Positions 1 through 8,647 of a stretch of 55,017 bases of DNA are shown one piece after another (position 1 is the first letter of the stretch; every line of letters starts with the position of its first letter). The position numbers were made by a program, and so were the translations under genes. The DNA is from an uncultured Francisella sp. Its GTDB lineage: Bacteria; Pseudomonadota; Gammaproteobacteria; Burkholderiales; Neisseriaceae. The DNA is taken from NCBI GenBank assembly GCA_943913135.1, contig CALTVE010000004.1:1-55017 (forward strand), in the 5' to 3' direction. A model generated the notes under the pieces. The model was not told the origin of the DNA and did no database searches. It was given only the letters and a program-made list of their open reading frames with translations.

Positions 1-163
1 CAGTTACCCTGGAAAGACTCGCAATTATATATGCCCTTTATACCCCTTTCAAGCCCCTGTAAGAAAAATACAAGAAAAGGAAAACGCTGTCATCTTGCTG
101 TTATTTTCCTCCTTTTGTTATCGGCTATCATTTTGTCATCTCTCAACTCTTTGTTTATCCCCC

Positions 164-2086
164 ATGTCCAAACCATTTTCAGCCTTACTTTTTTCTTTAA
201 TTTCTTGCTTGAGTACTCCCCTGCTAGCGCAGCTACCTTATCCCGCTCGAGCACCGGTCAGCGAAGGAACTGTTGTTACCGCCCATCGCTTTGGTAGCAA
301 ACTGAACCCTGAAAATACCCTAATGGCTTTAAAAGCCGCCACCAACGATCAAAGTTTCCATGCTGCTTACTTAGAAACTGATATGCATGTCACCAAAGAT
401 AACCAACTGGTGATTCTGCATGATGCTATTTTAGATCGGGTAACCAACGCAGCGCCCTATTTCCATGCCCATCACGTAGCTGTCAAAGACCATACCTTGT
501 CCGAATTATACCCTTTGAATTTTGGCGAAAACTTTGAAACACGCCAAGGTACTTACCCCTACCGTGGTTTAAGAGGAAGCGCTATCCCCCAAGATTTAGG
601 ACCTTTAACCCTCGCTCGAACTTTAGACTATTTAAAAGCCCAGCCAGGATCACACGTCCTGCTTGCTGAAGTAAAAGATCCCTTGTTTAGAGGATTTAAA
701 GCAGTGGATCTGCTCTATACCGAGCTGCAAAGAACGCAGATGTTAGAACACACCATTTTGGCTTCCTTCCACCCTGCCGTGCTACTTTATGCGGCTTTAA
801 AACACCCTGATCTCGCTCGCGGAGCCGGGCCAATTAACATTCTTACTTTTTATGGTGCCTATCTTTTAAATCTGGATCCTGCTCAATTGCACTTTGATTT
901 TAAAATACTGCCTATGCCTTATCACTTTATTCTTTTCCATCTTCTAGGCATAGGAAAAAAAGATTTTAATGAGTATGCACGCAAAAATGGCTTGATAACT
1001 CAGTATTGGACTGTAAACGATGCAAAAGTCATGAAAATACTACAAGAAAATGGCGCTGATGCCGTTATCACCGATGCTCCTGACCTCGCTTGGAGTGTAT
1101 TTCACGATTACGCTCGAATACTAAAAAACTACAGCATGCAGTCACTCTTAATGGTGCCCAACCAATTTGCGTCTTTAGCTGGGCAAATATTAACCAACAC
1201 GCACCAGAACCATCTCACCGTTACTGGTCAAATTCTTGATAGCTTGCAAAATCCACCGCATCACCCTGGCTTGAGCTTTTTTGCCGATATCCATTTATCT
1301 CACTCTGGTAATACTGCTGCTGTAAATTCTAATTATAGTCCTACCCTTAATTTAGGGCTTCTTTATCACTTTTCTTCTGCAAGGGCTATAGGGGCTCTAG
1401 TAAGCACCGAACAGAACAGTAAAAACACTTTGGCAAGTTTACATAGCCAACGTTCTACCACTACCTTAACTGTATGGGGCTTATTCCCCTTAGGGCCTCA
1501 AGCGTGGGTAAATCCGACAATTTCTGGAGGTAAAACCCATTTTAATTCTTTAACTCGCTTAACCCACTATGATTACTTCAATTTCGAAGAAAACGGTAAG
1601 ACCGACGCCTACCACTGGGATATGGGGTTAGATTTTGGTTATAACGTGTTTTTACACAAGGATTGGCTGTTAATTCCTACTTTGGGTTACCATCATCGCC
1701 ACGTTTTCTTACAAGGCTACCAAGAACACAACCCTATGGATCGCCCCACTGCTTTGTATCTACATAATCTCTCTATTCCTCAAAATATTATCAATGTCGG
1801 GGCCACACTGAGCACACATAATCGACCTTCTAATTTCTCAATCAGTGCGATGTATTACCATGTACTTTCTGGAAAAACGGCCGATGTAGCCGTACACTTC
1901 CCTAACACCCACCAAGTTTGGCACACTAAAGAAATGATCAGCGCAAAAGATTGGGGAGAAATTACTTTGGGGGCCAATTTCAAACTTAGCCCCAAAATGC
2001 ATCATTACTATCGTTTAAGTGTGCGCAAAGCGGCACAGCAAAAAGCCTCACCCTCTATAACCCTGGGCCTAAAGGGGGCGCTTTGA
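164..2086 (+). CDS. Exported glycerophosphodiester phosphodiesterase with C-terminal autotransporter-like barrel
   Basis: 640 residues. Residues 1-22 form a signal peptide ending in an Ala-Gln junction. Residues about 35-330 are a GDPD fold: the HR pair (His41, Arg42), Glu50 in the ENT motif, Glu71 and Asp73 in LETDMH, and His86 in ILHD are all present. Such enzymes hydrolyse glycerophosphodiesters to glycerol-3-phosphate and an alcohol. From about residue 385 to the end the sequence is rich in alternating amphipathic strands and aromatic residues, and includes a GYQE stretch like the beta-domains of EstA-type autotransporter esterases. I infer that the enzyme is displayed on the outer membrane. 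I chose the ATG at 164 because the signal peptide begins there; an in-frame TTG at 95 would add 23 residues. No strong ribosome-binding site is visible for either start. The gene stands alone and converges on the lipoprotein gene. Confidence 0.8.
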   Translation: MSKPFSALLFSLISCLSTPLLAQLPYPARAPVSEGTVVTAHRFGSKLNPENTLMALKAATNDQSFHAAYLETDMHVTKDNQLVILHDAILDRVTNAAPYFHAHHVAVKDHTLSELYPLNFGENFETRQGTYPYRGLRGSAIPQDLGPLTLARTLDYLKAQPGSHVLLAEVKDPLFRGFKAVDLLYTELQRTQMLEHTILASFHPAVLLYAALKHPDLARGAGPINILTFYGAYLLNLDPAQLHFDFKILPMPYHFILFHLLGIGKKDFNEYARKNGLITQYWTVNDAKVMKILQENGADAVITDAPDLAWSVFHDYARILKNYSMQSLLMVPNQFASLAGQILTNTHQNHLTVTGQILDSLQNPPHHPGLSFFADIHLSHSGNTAAVNSNYSPTLNLGLLYHFSSARAIGALVSTEQNSKNTLASLHSQRSTTTLTVWGLFPLGPQAWVNPTISGGKTHFNSLTRLTHYDYFNFEENGKTDAYHWDMGLDFGYNVFLHKDWLLIPTLGYHHRHVFLQGYQEHNPMDRPTALYLHNLSIPQNIINVGATLSTHNRPSNFSISAMYYHVLSGKTADVAVHFPNTHQVWHTKEMISAKDWGEITLGANFKLSPKMHHYYRLSVRKAAQQKASPSITLGLKGAL

Positions 2087-2101
2087 AACCTTATTTACAA
2101 A

Positions 2102-2123
2102 AATGGGGATTTTAATCCCCATT
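2102..2123 (-). terminator. Intrinsic terminator for the lipoprotein gene
   Basis: A ten-base inverted repeat (AATGGGGATT / AATCCCCATT) with almost no spacer lies between two convergent genes. Read on the minus strand it is followed by a short T-run, so it most likely ends the lipoprotein transcript. On the plus strand the following bases are not T-rich. Confidence 0.6.
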
Positions 2124-2141
2124 CTTAACAGTAAAAATCGT

Positions 2142-3092
2142 TTAATGAGCAAAACGCTCTAATAACTGTAAACGCTGTTTACTGGTACTTTCTTCAAAGC
2201 GTTGCAAATTCAGTAAAGCCGTTTTCGCATCGCGGACCTCGCTGGGACTTAATTTGCCCTGTTTTACTGCCTTGATTTTTAAGTTAGCTAGCTGCGTCTT
2301 AAAGCCATAATACTGGCGTAGGCCGATAATATATTGCTGAATATCGTTATCTTGGCTGCTTAAAGCCTTAACAGCTTTTTGGCTCTCTTGCGCCACTGTT
2401 AAGGAAAGAGGAGCCGCCTTGCGTGCAAACGCTCTTTCACTCTTGATCGTTTTATCATTTAAAAGCTGTTGCTCTGCCCGAGTCACTGCTAATAAATCAT
2501 TGTTTAAAAGCACCTGGGTTTTTAAGAAATCTTGCAAAACACCTGTAGTGTGAGCGGCAAATCTGTTGGTTAATGCCATTTCTACACGCATTGCTTTGAT
2601 ATAACTGGCCAAAGCGCGGTTGGATATATCTGCTAACTCTTGCTGTTGGTTTTTGCTAACCTTATGGGTTTGGGCATAATTCTTTTGGATAGCTGCCTGT
2701 TTTTCCCGCCCTTCTTCCAATATGCGCGATAATTGTAAGAGGCTATCGATATAGCGTTTTACCTCAGGATCACGCGGATGAACACTTTTCAAGTCTTGTA
2801 AGCTTTTGCTGATCAATTCTTGATATTTTTTTTCCGCCAATTGCCGGCTGTCCTTACTTTCTTTATGGGCATTAACAAATTGATTGAATTCCACTTGACC
2901 GGCATCTTTGGCAATTAAGATTTGCAAAAATTCCTGTACAGGAGTTTTTGTTATTTGCTGACTGGTTTTTATACTCTGGAGAGCCGATCCCTGCTGTACG
3001 CCCTCGGTTTGAGCGCAACCTGTTACTAATAAACCGCTCGCGATCAACGCCAGTAATAATTTCATTTGATTCGTTTTAATAGCCAAAACCAT
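2142..3092 (-). CDS. Predicted helical lipoprotein, function unknown
   Basis: 316 residues. A type II signal peptide ends in the lipobox LVTGC, with Cys26 as the predicted lipidated residue. The rest is almost entirely predicted helix, with many Lys, Gln, Leu and Ala and no recognisable catalytic motif, so a scaffold or coiled-coil envelope role is possible but unproven. The ATG at 3092 is preceded by AGAGAG at good distance. A second ATG at 3065 (MKLLLAL) would give a shorter, also plausible, signal peptide but has no obvious ribosome-binding site. The gene is transcribed alone or downstream of the hemG-cysE-rng block, with 62 bases separating it from hemG. I do not recognise the family. Confidence 0.7.
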   Translation of the reverse strand: MVLAIKTNQMKLLLALIASGLLVTGCAQTEGVQQGSALQSIKTSQQITKTPVQEFLQILIAKDAGQVEFNQFVNAHKESKDSRQLAEKKYQELISKSLQDLKSVHPRDPEVKRYIDSLLQLSRILEEGREKQAAIQKNYAQTHKVSKNQQQELADISNRALASYIKAMRVEMALTNRFAAHTTGVLQDFLKTQVLLNNDLLAVTRAEQQLLNDKTIKSERAFARKAAPLSLTVAQESQKAVKALSSQDNDIQQYIIGLRQYYGFKTQLANLKIKAVKQGKLSPSEVRDAKTALLNLQRFEESTSKQRLQLLERFAH

Positions 3093-3154
3093 TCTCTCTT
3101 TCTATACATCGGTTAAGTAAAATTTCATTGTAGCCTAATTTTAAAGAACCAAGC

Positions 3155-3733
3155 TTATTCTCTCAAATTTAAAAGTAATTTATCTGCAAAATCTTTTACT
3201 TGCGCCCAATCAGTGTACTCAATATGGGTATTTAAATCAGTAGGACCACCGGTTAATTTCATAATCAAGCCAATCAGATACTTGTCCCAAAAACGGTAAC
3301 GAGCATAGTGCAAGTTGCCCGCAAATACAGCACAAAGATCAGGCTGCCAGGGAGAGGTACGCAAAAAACGCCGTGTATAAGAATTACTTTCAGGTGTGCG
3401 TTTTTCCGGATCGCGTGCCACTAAATTGACTACACACAAGGCACTTAAACGATTTTTAAGCGCCGCCTGATTCTTGACGACAAATTCTTTTAACTTGCGG
3501 TGAAAATGGCCATAGCGAATAGAGGCTACAAACACCACCAAATCGTAGTTCTTTAAATCGATCATGGTAGTATCTTTTTCTAGCGAGGAATAGGTCACCT
3601 CTATTTCTGGCCGCTGTTTTTGTAAATGATCTGCCAACACATGAGCGATTTTTTCACTGTGTCCAAAGCGGCTAGAAATAAGGAAAAGCACTTGTGGAAT
3701 CATTTTTTCAGTTAACAAGTTAACAATAGCCAT
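3155..3733 (-). CDS. hemG: Menaquinone-dependent protoporphyrinogen IX dehydrogenase
   Basis: 192 residues, close to the E. coli HemG length. It oxidises protoporphyrinogen IX to protoporphyrin IX in haem synthesis, passing electrons to quinone at the inner membrane. The flavodoxin-like FMN loop is at residues 20-30 (SSRFGHSEKIA). The family signatures SIRYGHFH (71-78), VNLVARDPEKRTPESNSY (about 102-119) and the GGPTD region (162-166) are all present. The start at 3733 shares its A with the cysE stop (TAATG), suggesting translational coupling. Family alignment would also allow the Met at residue 11 (3703), which has no ribosome-binding site. It is the distal gene of an rng-cysE-hemG run. Confidence 0.92.
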   Translation of the reverse strand: MAIVNLLTEKMIPQVLFLISSRFGHSEKIAHVLADHLQKQRPEIEVTYSSLEKDTTMIDLKNYDLVVFVASIRYGHFHRKLKEFVVKNQAALKNRLSALCVVNLVARDPEKRTPESNSYTRRFLRTSPWQPDLCAVFAGNLHYARYRFWDKYLIGLIMKLTGGPTDLNTHIEYTDWAQVKDFADKLLLNLRE

Positions 3734-4521
3734 TAATCGAGTTTTTGGTCCATTTCTTTAGCAGGGATTCTAGTTTCTTCTCCCACAATACGCGCTGGCA
3801 CCCCCACTACCGTAGCATGGGCGGGAACACTGCTGGTCACCACACTGCCCGCTCCCACCCGGGCACATTCGCCTACTGCGACATTACCTAATATAGAAGC
3901 ATGCGCGCCAATCATCACTCCATCGTGTATCTTAGGATGACGGTCGCCTTCTTCTTTACCTGACCCCCCCAGGGTTACCCCATGAAGCAAAGAAATATTA
4001 TTGCCCAATATCGAGGTTTCGCCAATTACCAGGCCCGTGCCATGATCGCACATAATACCACTCCCCATACGCACTGCCGGATGAATATCCACACCAAAAA
4101 CTTGTGAGGCTCGATTTTGGAAAAAGAAAGCCAGCATCTCCTGCTGATTTTGCCACAGCGCATGGTTGATACGGTGAATTTGTATGGCATGAAACCCTTT
4201 ATAATAAAGCAAAGGTAGACAATATCGCTGGCAGGCAGGATCTCTTTGATAATACGCCAGAATATCTTCTTCCACACTGTGCATCATGCCCTTATCAGCA
4301 CACAGAATGGATAAAAAAATCTCATATAAAGCCGGAGCATCCATCATTGAACTGGCTAACTTATCGGCTAGACGAAAAGCCAACACTTCTGCTAAAGATC
4401 CATGGCAAAGCACCGCTGAATCTAAAAAACGTGCTAATACCGGCTCTTTATCAGAACTTTCTTGCACTTCTTGGCGAATACTTTGCCATAAATCCTTGCG
4501 TTTATCTTCCGCTGTTTTCAA
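3733..4521 (-). CDS. cysE: Serine O-acetyltransferase
   Basis: 262 residues. It acetylates serine with acetyl-CoA to give O-acetylserine, the first step of cysteine synthesis. An N-terminal helical domain (1-135) is followed by a left-handed beta-helix of hexapeptide repeats (about 140-245). The catalytic pair corresponds to Asp145 (VDIHPA) and His160 (CDHGTG), and the GDRHPKI loop is present. The start is TTG at 4521, supported by AGAGGA five bases upstream, which overlaps the end of rng. The protein ends in MDQKLD rather than the C-terminal isoleucine that docks into cysteine synthase in the E. coli enzyme, so formation of that complex is uncertain. hemG follows with a one-base overlap. Confidence 0.95.
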   Translation of the reverse strand: MKTAEDKRKDLWQSIRQEVQESSDKEPVLARFLDSAVLCHGSLAEVLAFRLADKLASSMMDAPALYEIFLSILCADKGMMHSVEEDILAYYQRDPACQRYCLPLLYYKGFHAIQIHRINHALWQNQQEMLAFFFQNRASQVFGVDIHPAVRMGSGIMCDHGTGLVIGETSILGNNISLLHGVTLGGSGKEEGDRHPKIHDGVMIGAHASILGNVAVGECARVGAGSVVTSSVPAHATVVGVPARIVGEETRIPAKEMDQKLD

Positions 4522-4530
4522 TTTTATCCT

Positions 4531-6030
4531 CTATCGATGTCTCTCTTCCTCTATCACATATTGCTCTCGCTTAAAATCCCCCTGACTTTGCAATATCAGG
4601 TCCAAATTTAGGGCTTGGACCAGTGCCGTCAACCCTTTTTGTCCTTCGTCTTGTAAAAAAGCGATCACTTCTGGCGCTCCCTTGATGATATAACGATCGC
4701 CCAAATGACTTGAAGCCTTTTCATACAGAGTATGCATTAATTGATAAGAAACTGTTTTCACAGATTTTTTATTACCAGAACCTAAACACTGATCACACTT
4801 TTCTAATAAAAAAGTTGCCAGGCTGGGTCGAGTTCGTTTACGGGTGAGTTCAACCAATCCCAAAGCCGTAAAACCAAACAAAGTGACCCGGGTTTTATCT
4901 CTTTGTAAATAGTGGGCCAACGTACGCAATACTTCTTCTTGATGTTCAACATTTTTCATTGCAATAAAATCGATCACTACCATGCCGGCAATATTACGTA
5001 GCCGTAATGCTTGCGCAATTGCTCGACAAGCTTCTAAATTGGTTTGAAGTACCGTCTGTTCAAAATTATTACGGCCAACAAAGCCGCCTGTGTTGACATC
5101 TATAGTGGTCAAGGTTTCGGTGCTTTCAATGATTAAGTAACTACCGTGTCTTAAGCGAACTTCTTTATTAAGCGCTTTTTCTATCTCCTTTTCCACTTCA
5201 TAATAACTAAACAAAGTTTGTCCATTGCTGGGACACCTATATTGAAGTTTATGGGCCACTATTTTAGGGCAAAAGATATCGGCAAATTCTTGCATTTCTT
5301 CAAATAAACGAAGAGAATCGACCACAATTTTATCTACTGATTCGTCGATGCAATCGCGCAATAAACGCAAAGGCAAACTTAATTCTTTATGTATTAAAGC
5401 AGGAGCTCTGCTGAGCCTCGCTTTTTCATTGATCTCTTGCCAACATTGGTGAAGAAAATTAATATCACGTACAAACTCTTCATCACACACCTTTTGCGCC
5501 CGGGTACGAATAATATAACCCCCCCCGTTACCCCCTTTTGTTAACGCTAATAAGCGATTTTTAAGCTGTTCTTTCGTTTCAGAATCTTCAATATGCTGTG
5601 ATATCCATACCGAATCTGCTTGCGGTAAATACACCAGGTGTCGGCCTACTAAAGAAAGTTGCGTCGTAACCCGCGCCCCCTTCGAGCCCATCGGCTCTTT
5701 AACCACTTGGACCCATACTCTTTGTCCTTGATAGAGGACCTTTTCAATAGCAGTCTCTTCGTAAGAAAAGAGCTTATTTTCTACTAAGTCACCGTAGTGG
5801 ACAAAAGCCGGTTTTTCTATACCAATGTCTATAAAGGCACTTTGCATGCCCGGCAGCACCCGCAGTACTTTACCTATATAAATATTACCCACCAATTGCT
5901 GAGCAAAATCTCGCTCTGCACGAAATTCCATTAATTCCGTACCTGTATAAAAGGCAATCTTCGTTTCCTGAGGCAGGCCAGTAACCAACACCGTTTCCTG
6001 GTCTGCTTTGAAATTCAAGGACGCAACCAC
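4531..6030 (-). CDS. rng: Ribonuclease G
   Basis: 499 residues, the usual length of RNase G and lacking the long C-terminal tail of RNase E. It matures the 5' end of 16S rRNA and degrades mRNA. An N-terminal S1-like RNA-binding region (VGNIYIGKVLRVLPGMQSAF, about residues 48-67) is followed by the catalytic domain, with the metal-binding aspartates in TIDVNTGG and VVIDFIAM. The zinc-link CDQCLGSG lies near residue 412. The start is GTG at 6030, because a TAA stop lies immediately upstream in frame; no strong ribosome-binding site is seen. cysE begins nine bases after its stop, so the two are very likely co-transcribed. Confidence 0.93.
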   Translation of the reverse strand: MVASLNFKADQETVLVTGLPQETKIAFYTGTELMEFRAERDFAQQLVGNIYIGKVLRVLPGMQSAFIDIGIEKPAFVHYGDLVENKLFSYEETAIEKVLYQGQRVWVQVVKEPMGSKGARVTTQLSLVGRHLVYLPQADSVWISQHIEDSETKEQLKNRLLALTKGGNGGGYIIRTRAQKVCDEEFVRDINFLHQCWQEINEKARLSRAPALIHKELSLPLRLLRDCIDESVDKIVVDSLRLFEEMQEFADIFCPKIVAHKLQYRCPSNGQTLFSYYEVEKEIEKALNKEVRLRHGSYLIIESTETLTTIDVNTGGFVGRNNFEQTVLQTNLEACRAIAQALRLRNIAGMVVIDFIAMKNVEHQEEVLRTLAHYLQRDKTRVTLFGFTALGLVELTRKRTRPSLATFLLEKCDQCLGSGNKKSVKTVSYQLMHTLYEKASSHLGDRYIIKGAPEVIAFLQDEGQKGLTALVQALNLDLILQSQGDFKREQYVIEEERHR

Positions 6031-6095
6031 TTATGATATAAAATCAGCAATATGTTAGGCAAAAGCCCTAAGTACCTAGAGGGGCCCAATACAAT

Positions 6096-7190
6096 CTAGT
6101 AATACCGACCGTGATAGGCCCTTTTCAGGTTTTCCGCATCTGAAACACGCGAATAAGCACTGGGTGCCCCTAAAAAGACCATGTAGACTAGATCATTATC
6201 TAATTTACTCAATACTACCATACAACGGCCTGCTTCACGGATATAGCCTGTTTTTTGCAATGCCACATCCCATATTCCTTTTCTCACCAAAGCATTAGAA
6301 TTGCGATAAGTGATCACTTTGCCATTGGCTAGGGTAACCTGACTCCCATCATCCGTAGTAAATTCACGAATTAAAGGATATTTATAAGCTGCCTTTGCCA
6401 TTTTAACGATATCACTCGCCGTGGAACTATTACGCCGATCTAAACCAGTGGGCTCGTAAAACACTGTATTTTTCATTCCCAAGCGACGGGCCTTGGTATT
6501 CATCGCTACCACAAAAGCTTTTACCCCCCCAGGGTAGGTCCGCGCCAAAGCATGGATCGCCCGGTTTTCGCTACTCATCAAACCAATGTGCAACAATTCT
6601 TTACGCGATAAAGTGGTGCCTACCATCAAGCGACTCCACGTACCTTTAATAAAATCACGATCCTCATCCGTCACTTGTATCGGGGTATATAAATCCTGCT
6701 TTCCGTCTAAAAAAACCATCGCGGCCATTAATTTACTGATAGAAGCCAAAGAAACAGGTAAATCAGCATTTTTTTGATAAAGCACTTCGTCACTATCCGC
6801 TCTAACAACTAAAGCGGCACGAGAAGACAGAGTCGCATTTAATGTGGGACCTTCACTTTCCGAATAGTCATGGATGGCAATGCTGATTTCCTCTGAAGAA
6901 TTAGAGCCATTTTTATGTCTCGACTCCTGACCGATTTTTTCGATAATCTGACCCAAACGATCACTATTGGCTTGTTGTCTATTGCTTTGCACTACAGGTC
7001 TAAAAGCCTGTTCATTGGTTGCTAGCGGGTAAAGAGGGCGGGTAGCGGGGGGAGTACGCTCACTAATAACATAGGCTAAGGGATCATCTCCCTCCCTATC
7101 TCGACCATAGGTACTCTGGCTCAGTATCAACGCCCCCACCCCAAGGGTGAAAAAAGCCAAAGCCCGTACACACTTACGATCGGTGTACAT
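6096..7190 (-). CDS. pbpG: D-alanyl-D-alanine endopeptidase, PBP7 type
   Basis: 364 residues, peptidase family S11. It cleaves peptide cross-links in peptidoglycan in the periplasm. The active-site motifs are SISK (Ser150 nucleophile, Lys153), SEN (207-209) and KTG (313-315). Residues about 1-29 are a signal peptide. Between it and the catalytic domain lies a long polar, Ser/Asn/Arg-rich spacer (about 30-115), longer than in E. coli PBP7. I chose the ATG at 7190, preceded by GGAG at nine bases; the open frame runs 17 codons further upstream without a better site. Only a short gap separates it from rng downstream, but rng may be transcribed separately. Confidence 0.9.
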   Translation of the reverse strand: MYTDRKCVRALAFFTLGVGALILSQSTYGRDREGDDPLAYVISERTPPATRPLYPLATNEQAFRPVVQSNRQQANSDRLGQIIEKIGQESRHKNGSNSSEEISIAIHDYSESEGPTLNATLSSRAALVVRADSDEVLYQKNADLPVSLASISKLMAAMVFLDGKQDLYTPIQVTDEDRDFIKGTWSRLMVGTTLSRKELLHIGLMSSENRAIHALARTYPGGVKAFVVAMNTKARRLGMKNTVFYEPTGLDRRNSSTASDIVKMAKAAYKYPLIREFTTDDGSQVTLANGKVITYRNSNALVRKGIWDVALQKTGYIREAGRCMVVLSKLDNDLVYMVFLGAPSAYSRVSDAENLKRAYHGRYY

Positions 7191-7366
7191 GATTTTTCTC
7201 CTTAGAATCTTTATTATTAGAATTATTAGAATCTCTCTCAAATCCTTGCTGTACCTGTTTTAAAACGAGCAAAAAATAAAGAAAGCCTCTCTAACACTGA
7301 GCTTGAATACTCTATTATTATGTTTTTTATGTATAGCACTAAATAGGTCAGAATACCAAGTGTTCG

Positions 7367-7394
7367 TTGTTTTTTCACGCAAAAGTTTTATACT
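7367..7394 (+). promoter_or_regulatory. Probable sigma-70 promoter for argD
   Basis: TTGTTT, a 16-base spacer and TATACT lie about 70 bases before the argD start, in the divergent region between pbpG and argD. The -10 box is good and the -35 box is weak. Confidence 0.45.
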
Positions 7395-7462
7395 TTGTCT
7401 TAATCTTGCCAAAAGGGCTTAAACCCTATTGATTGAAAAAGCGCGCCTTCTAAAGCATTCCT

Positions 7463-8647
7463 ATGGAAAATTTTATTACCCCTAATTTTACCTTCGCTGA
7501 TATCCTCCCTGTACGCGGACAGGGCGACATGGTATGGGATCAGCAAGGTAAAGATTACATCGATTTTGTTCAAGGTATTGCCGTGAATGCGCTTGGTCAC
7601 TGTCACCCTGATTTAACGGCAGCTTTAAAAAAACAAGCTCAACAACTTTGGCAAATTTCTAATCTGTTCACTACTGAACCCGCGCAAGAACTGGCACGTA
7701 AATTGGTGGAAGCCACCTTTGCCCAAAAAGTATTTTTTGCCAATTCTGGGGCCGAAGCCAATGAAGCCGCTTTAAAACTAGCGCGTAAGTTCGCCTTTGA
7801 TACGGCAGGACCTCAAAAAAACAAAATCGTTTCCTGTACCCATAGTTTCCACGGTCGTAGCTTATTCACGGTAAGTGTAGGAGGCACGCCTGCTTATCAA
7901 GAAGGCTTTGCACCGTTGCCAGGTGCCATAAGCCACATTCCTTTTAATGACTGTGAAGCTTTAGAAGAAGCGCTTACCGATGACACATGCGCTTTTATTG
8001 CCGAACCTATTCAGGGTGAAGGCGGAGTGGTTCCAGCTGAAGTGGAGTTTTTAAAAACTGCACGCGATTTATGTAATGAACACGATATTGTTTTTATTAT
8101 GGATGAAGTCCAAACAGGCATGGGACGCACGGGTAGCTTGTTTGCTTATCAGCAGTATCGCATTACCCCTGATATTTTAACTGCAGCCAAAGCTTTAGGG
8201 GGAGGCATGCCTTTGGGGGCAATGCTTACTATCGATTTAATCAGCGAACATTTTACTCCTGGCAGTCATGGAACCACCATGGGTGGTAACCCCCTTGCGT
8301 GCGCAGTCGGCAGTACTGCCTTCGATTTAATTAATAAAGAAGAAATCTTTGCCAATGTAAAAAAACAACATCAGCACTTTAAAGATACTTTACAGGAAAT
8401 TGGCTTAGGTGGCTTTTTTGGCACTATACGGGGTCGTGGTTTATTAATAGGCGCTGTGCTCAATGAACCTTATGCCGGTTTAGCAGGTGATATCCGAAAA
8501 GCCGCCCTGAAATCTGGTTTAATTATCAACCAAGCAGGAGATGATGTCATCCGTTTTACCCCTGCCTTAAATATTAGCGATGAGGCACGCGAAGAAGGTT
8601 TAGAACGTTTTAAACAAACTCTTATGAATTGGAAAAAAAAGCCGTGA
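7463..8647 (+). CDS. argD: Acetylornithine aminotransferase
   Basis: 394 residues, class III PLP aminotransferase. It converts N-acetylglutamate semialdehyde to N-acetylornithine in arginine synthesis, and may also act as the succinyldiaminopimelate aminotransferase for lysine. The PLP lysine is Lys243 in TAAKALGGG. The NSGAEANEAALKLAR stretch and the EPIQGEGG and FIMDEVQTG motifs are intact. The start ATG at 7463 follows a plausible promoter but has no clear ribosome-binding site. The last four bases overlap the GTG start of the ribokinase gene, which suggests translational coupling with a gene of unrelated metabolism. Other class III aminotransferases are less likely given the length and motifs. 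Confidence 0.92.
   Translation: MENFITPNFTFADILPVRGQGDMVWDQQGKDYIDFVQGIAVNALGHCHPDLTAALKKQAQQLWQISNLFTTEPAQELARKLVEATFAQKVFFANSGAEANEAALKLARKFAFDTAGPQKNKIVSCTHSFHGRSLFTVSVGGTPAYQEGFAPLPGAISHIPFNDCEALEEALTDDTCAFIAEPIQGEGGVVPAEVEFLKTARDLCNEHDIVFIMDEVQTGMGRTGSLFAYQQYRITPDILTAAKALGGGMPLGAMLTIDLISEHFTPGSHGTTMGGNPLACAVGSTAFDLINKEEIFANVKKQHQHFKDTLQEIGLGGFFGTIRGRGLLIGAVLNEPYAGLAGDIRKAALKSGLIINQAGDDVIRFTPALNISDEAREEGLERFKQTLMNWKKKP

Noticed and set aside
95..163. TTG start giving 23 extra residues on the phosphodiesterase
   Set aside because: The signal peptide begins cleanly at the ATG at 164, and the extra residues are a second hydrophobic stretch with no homology.
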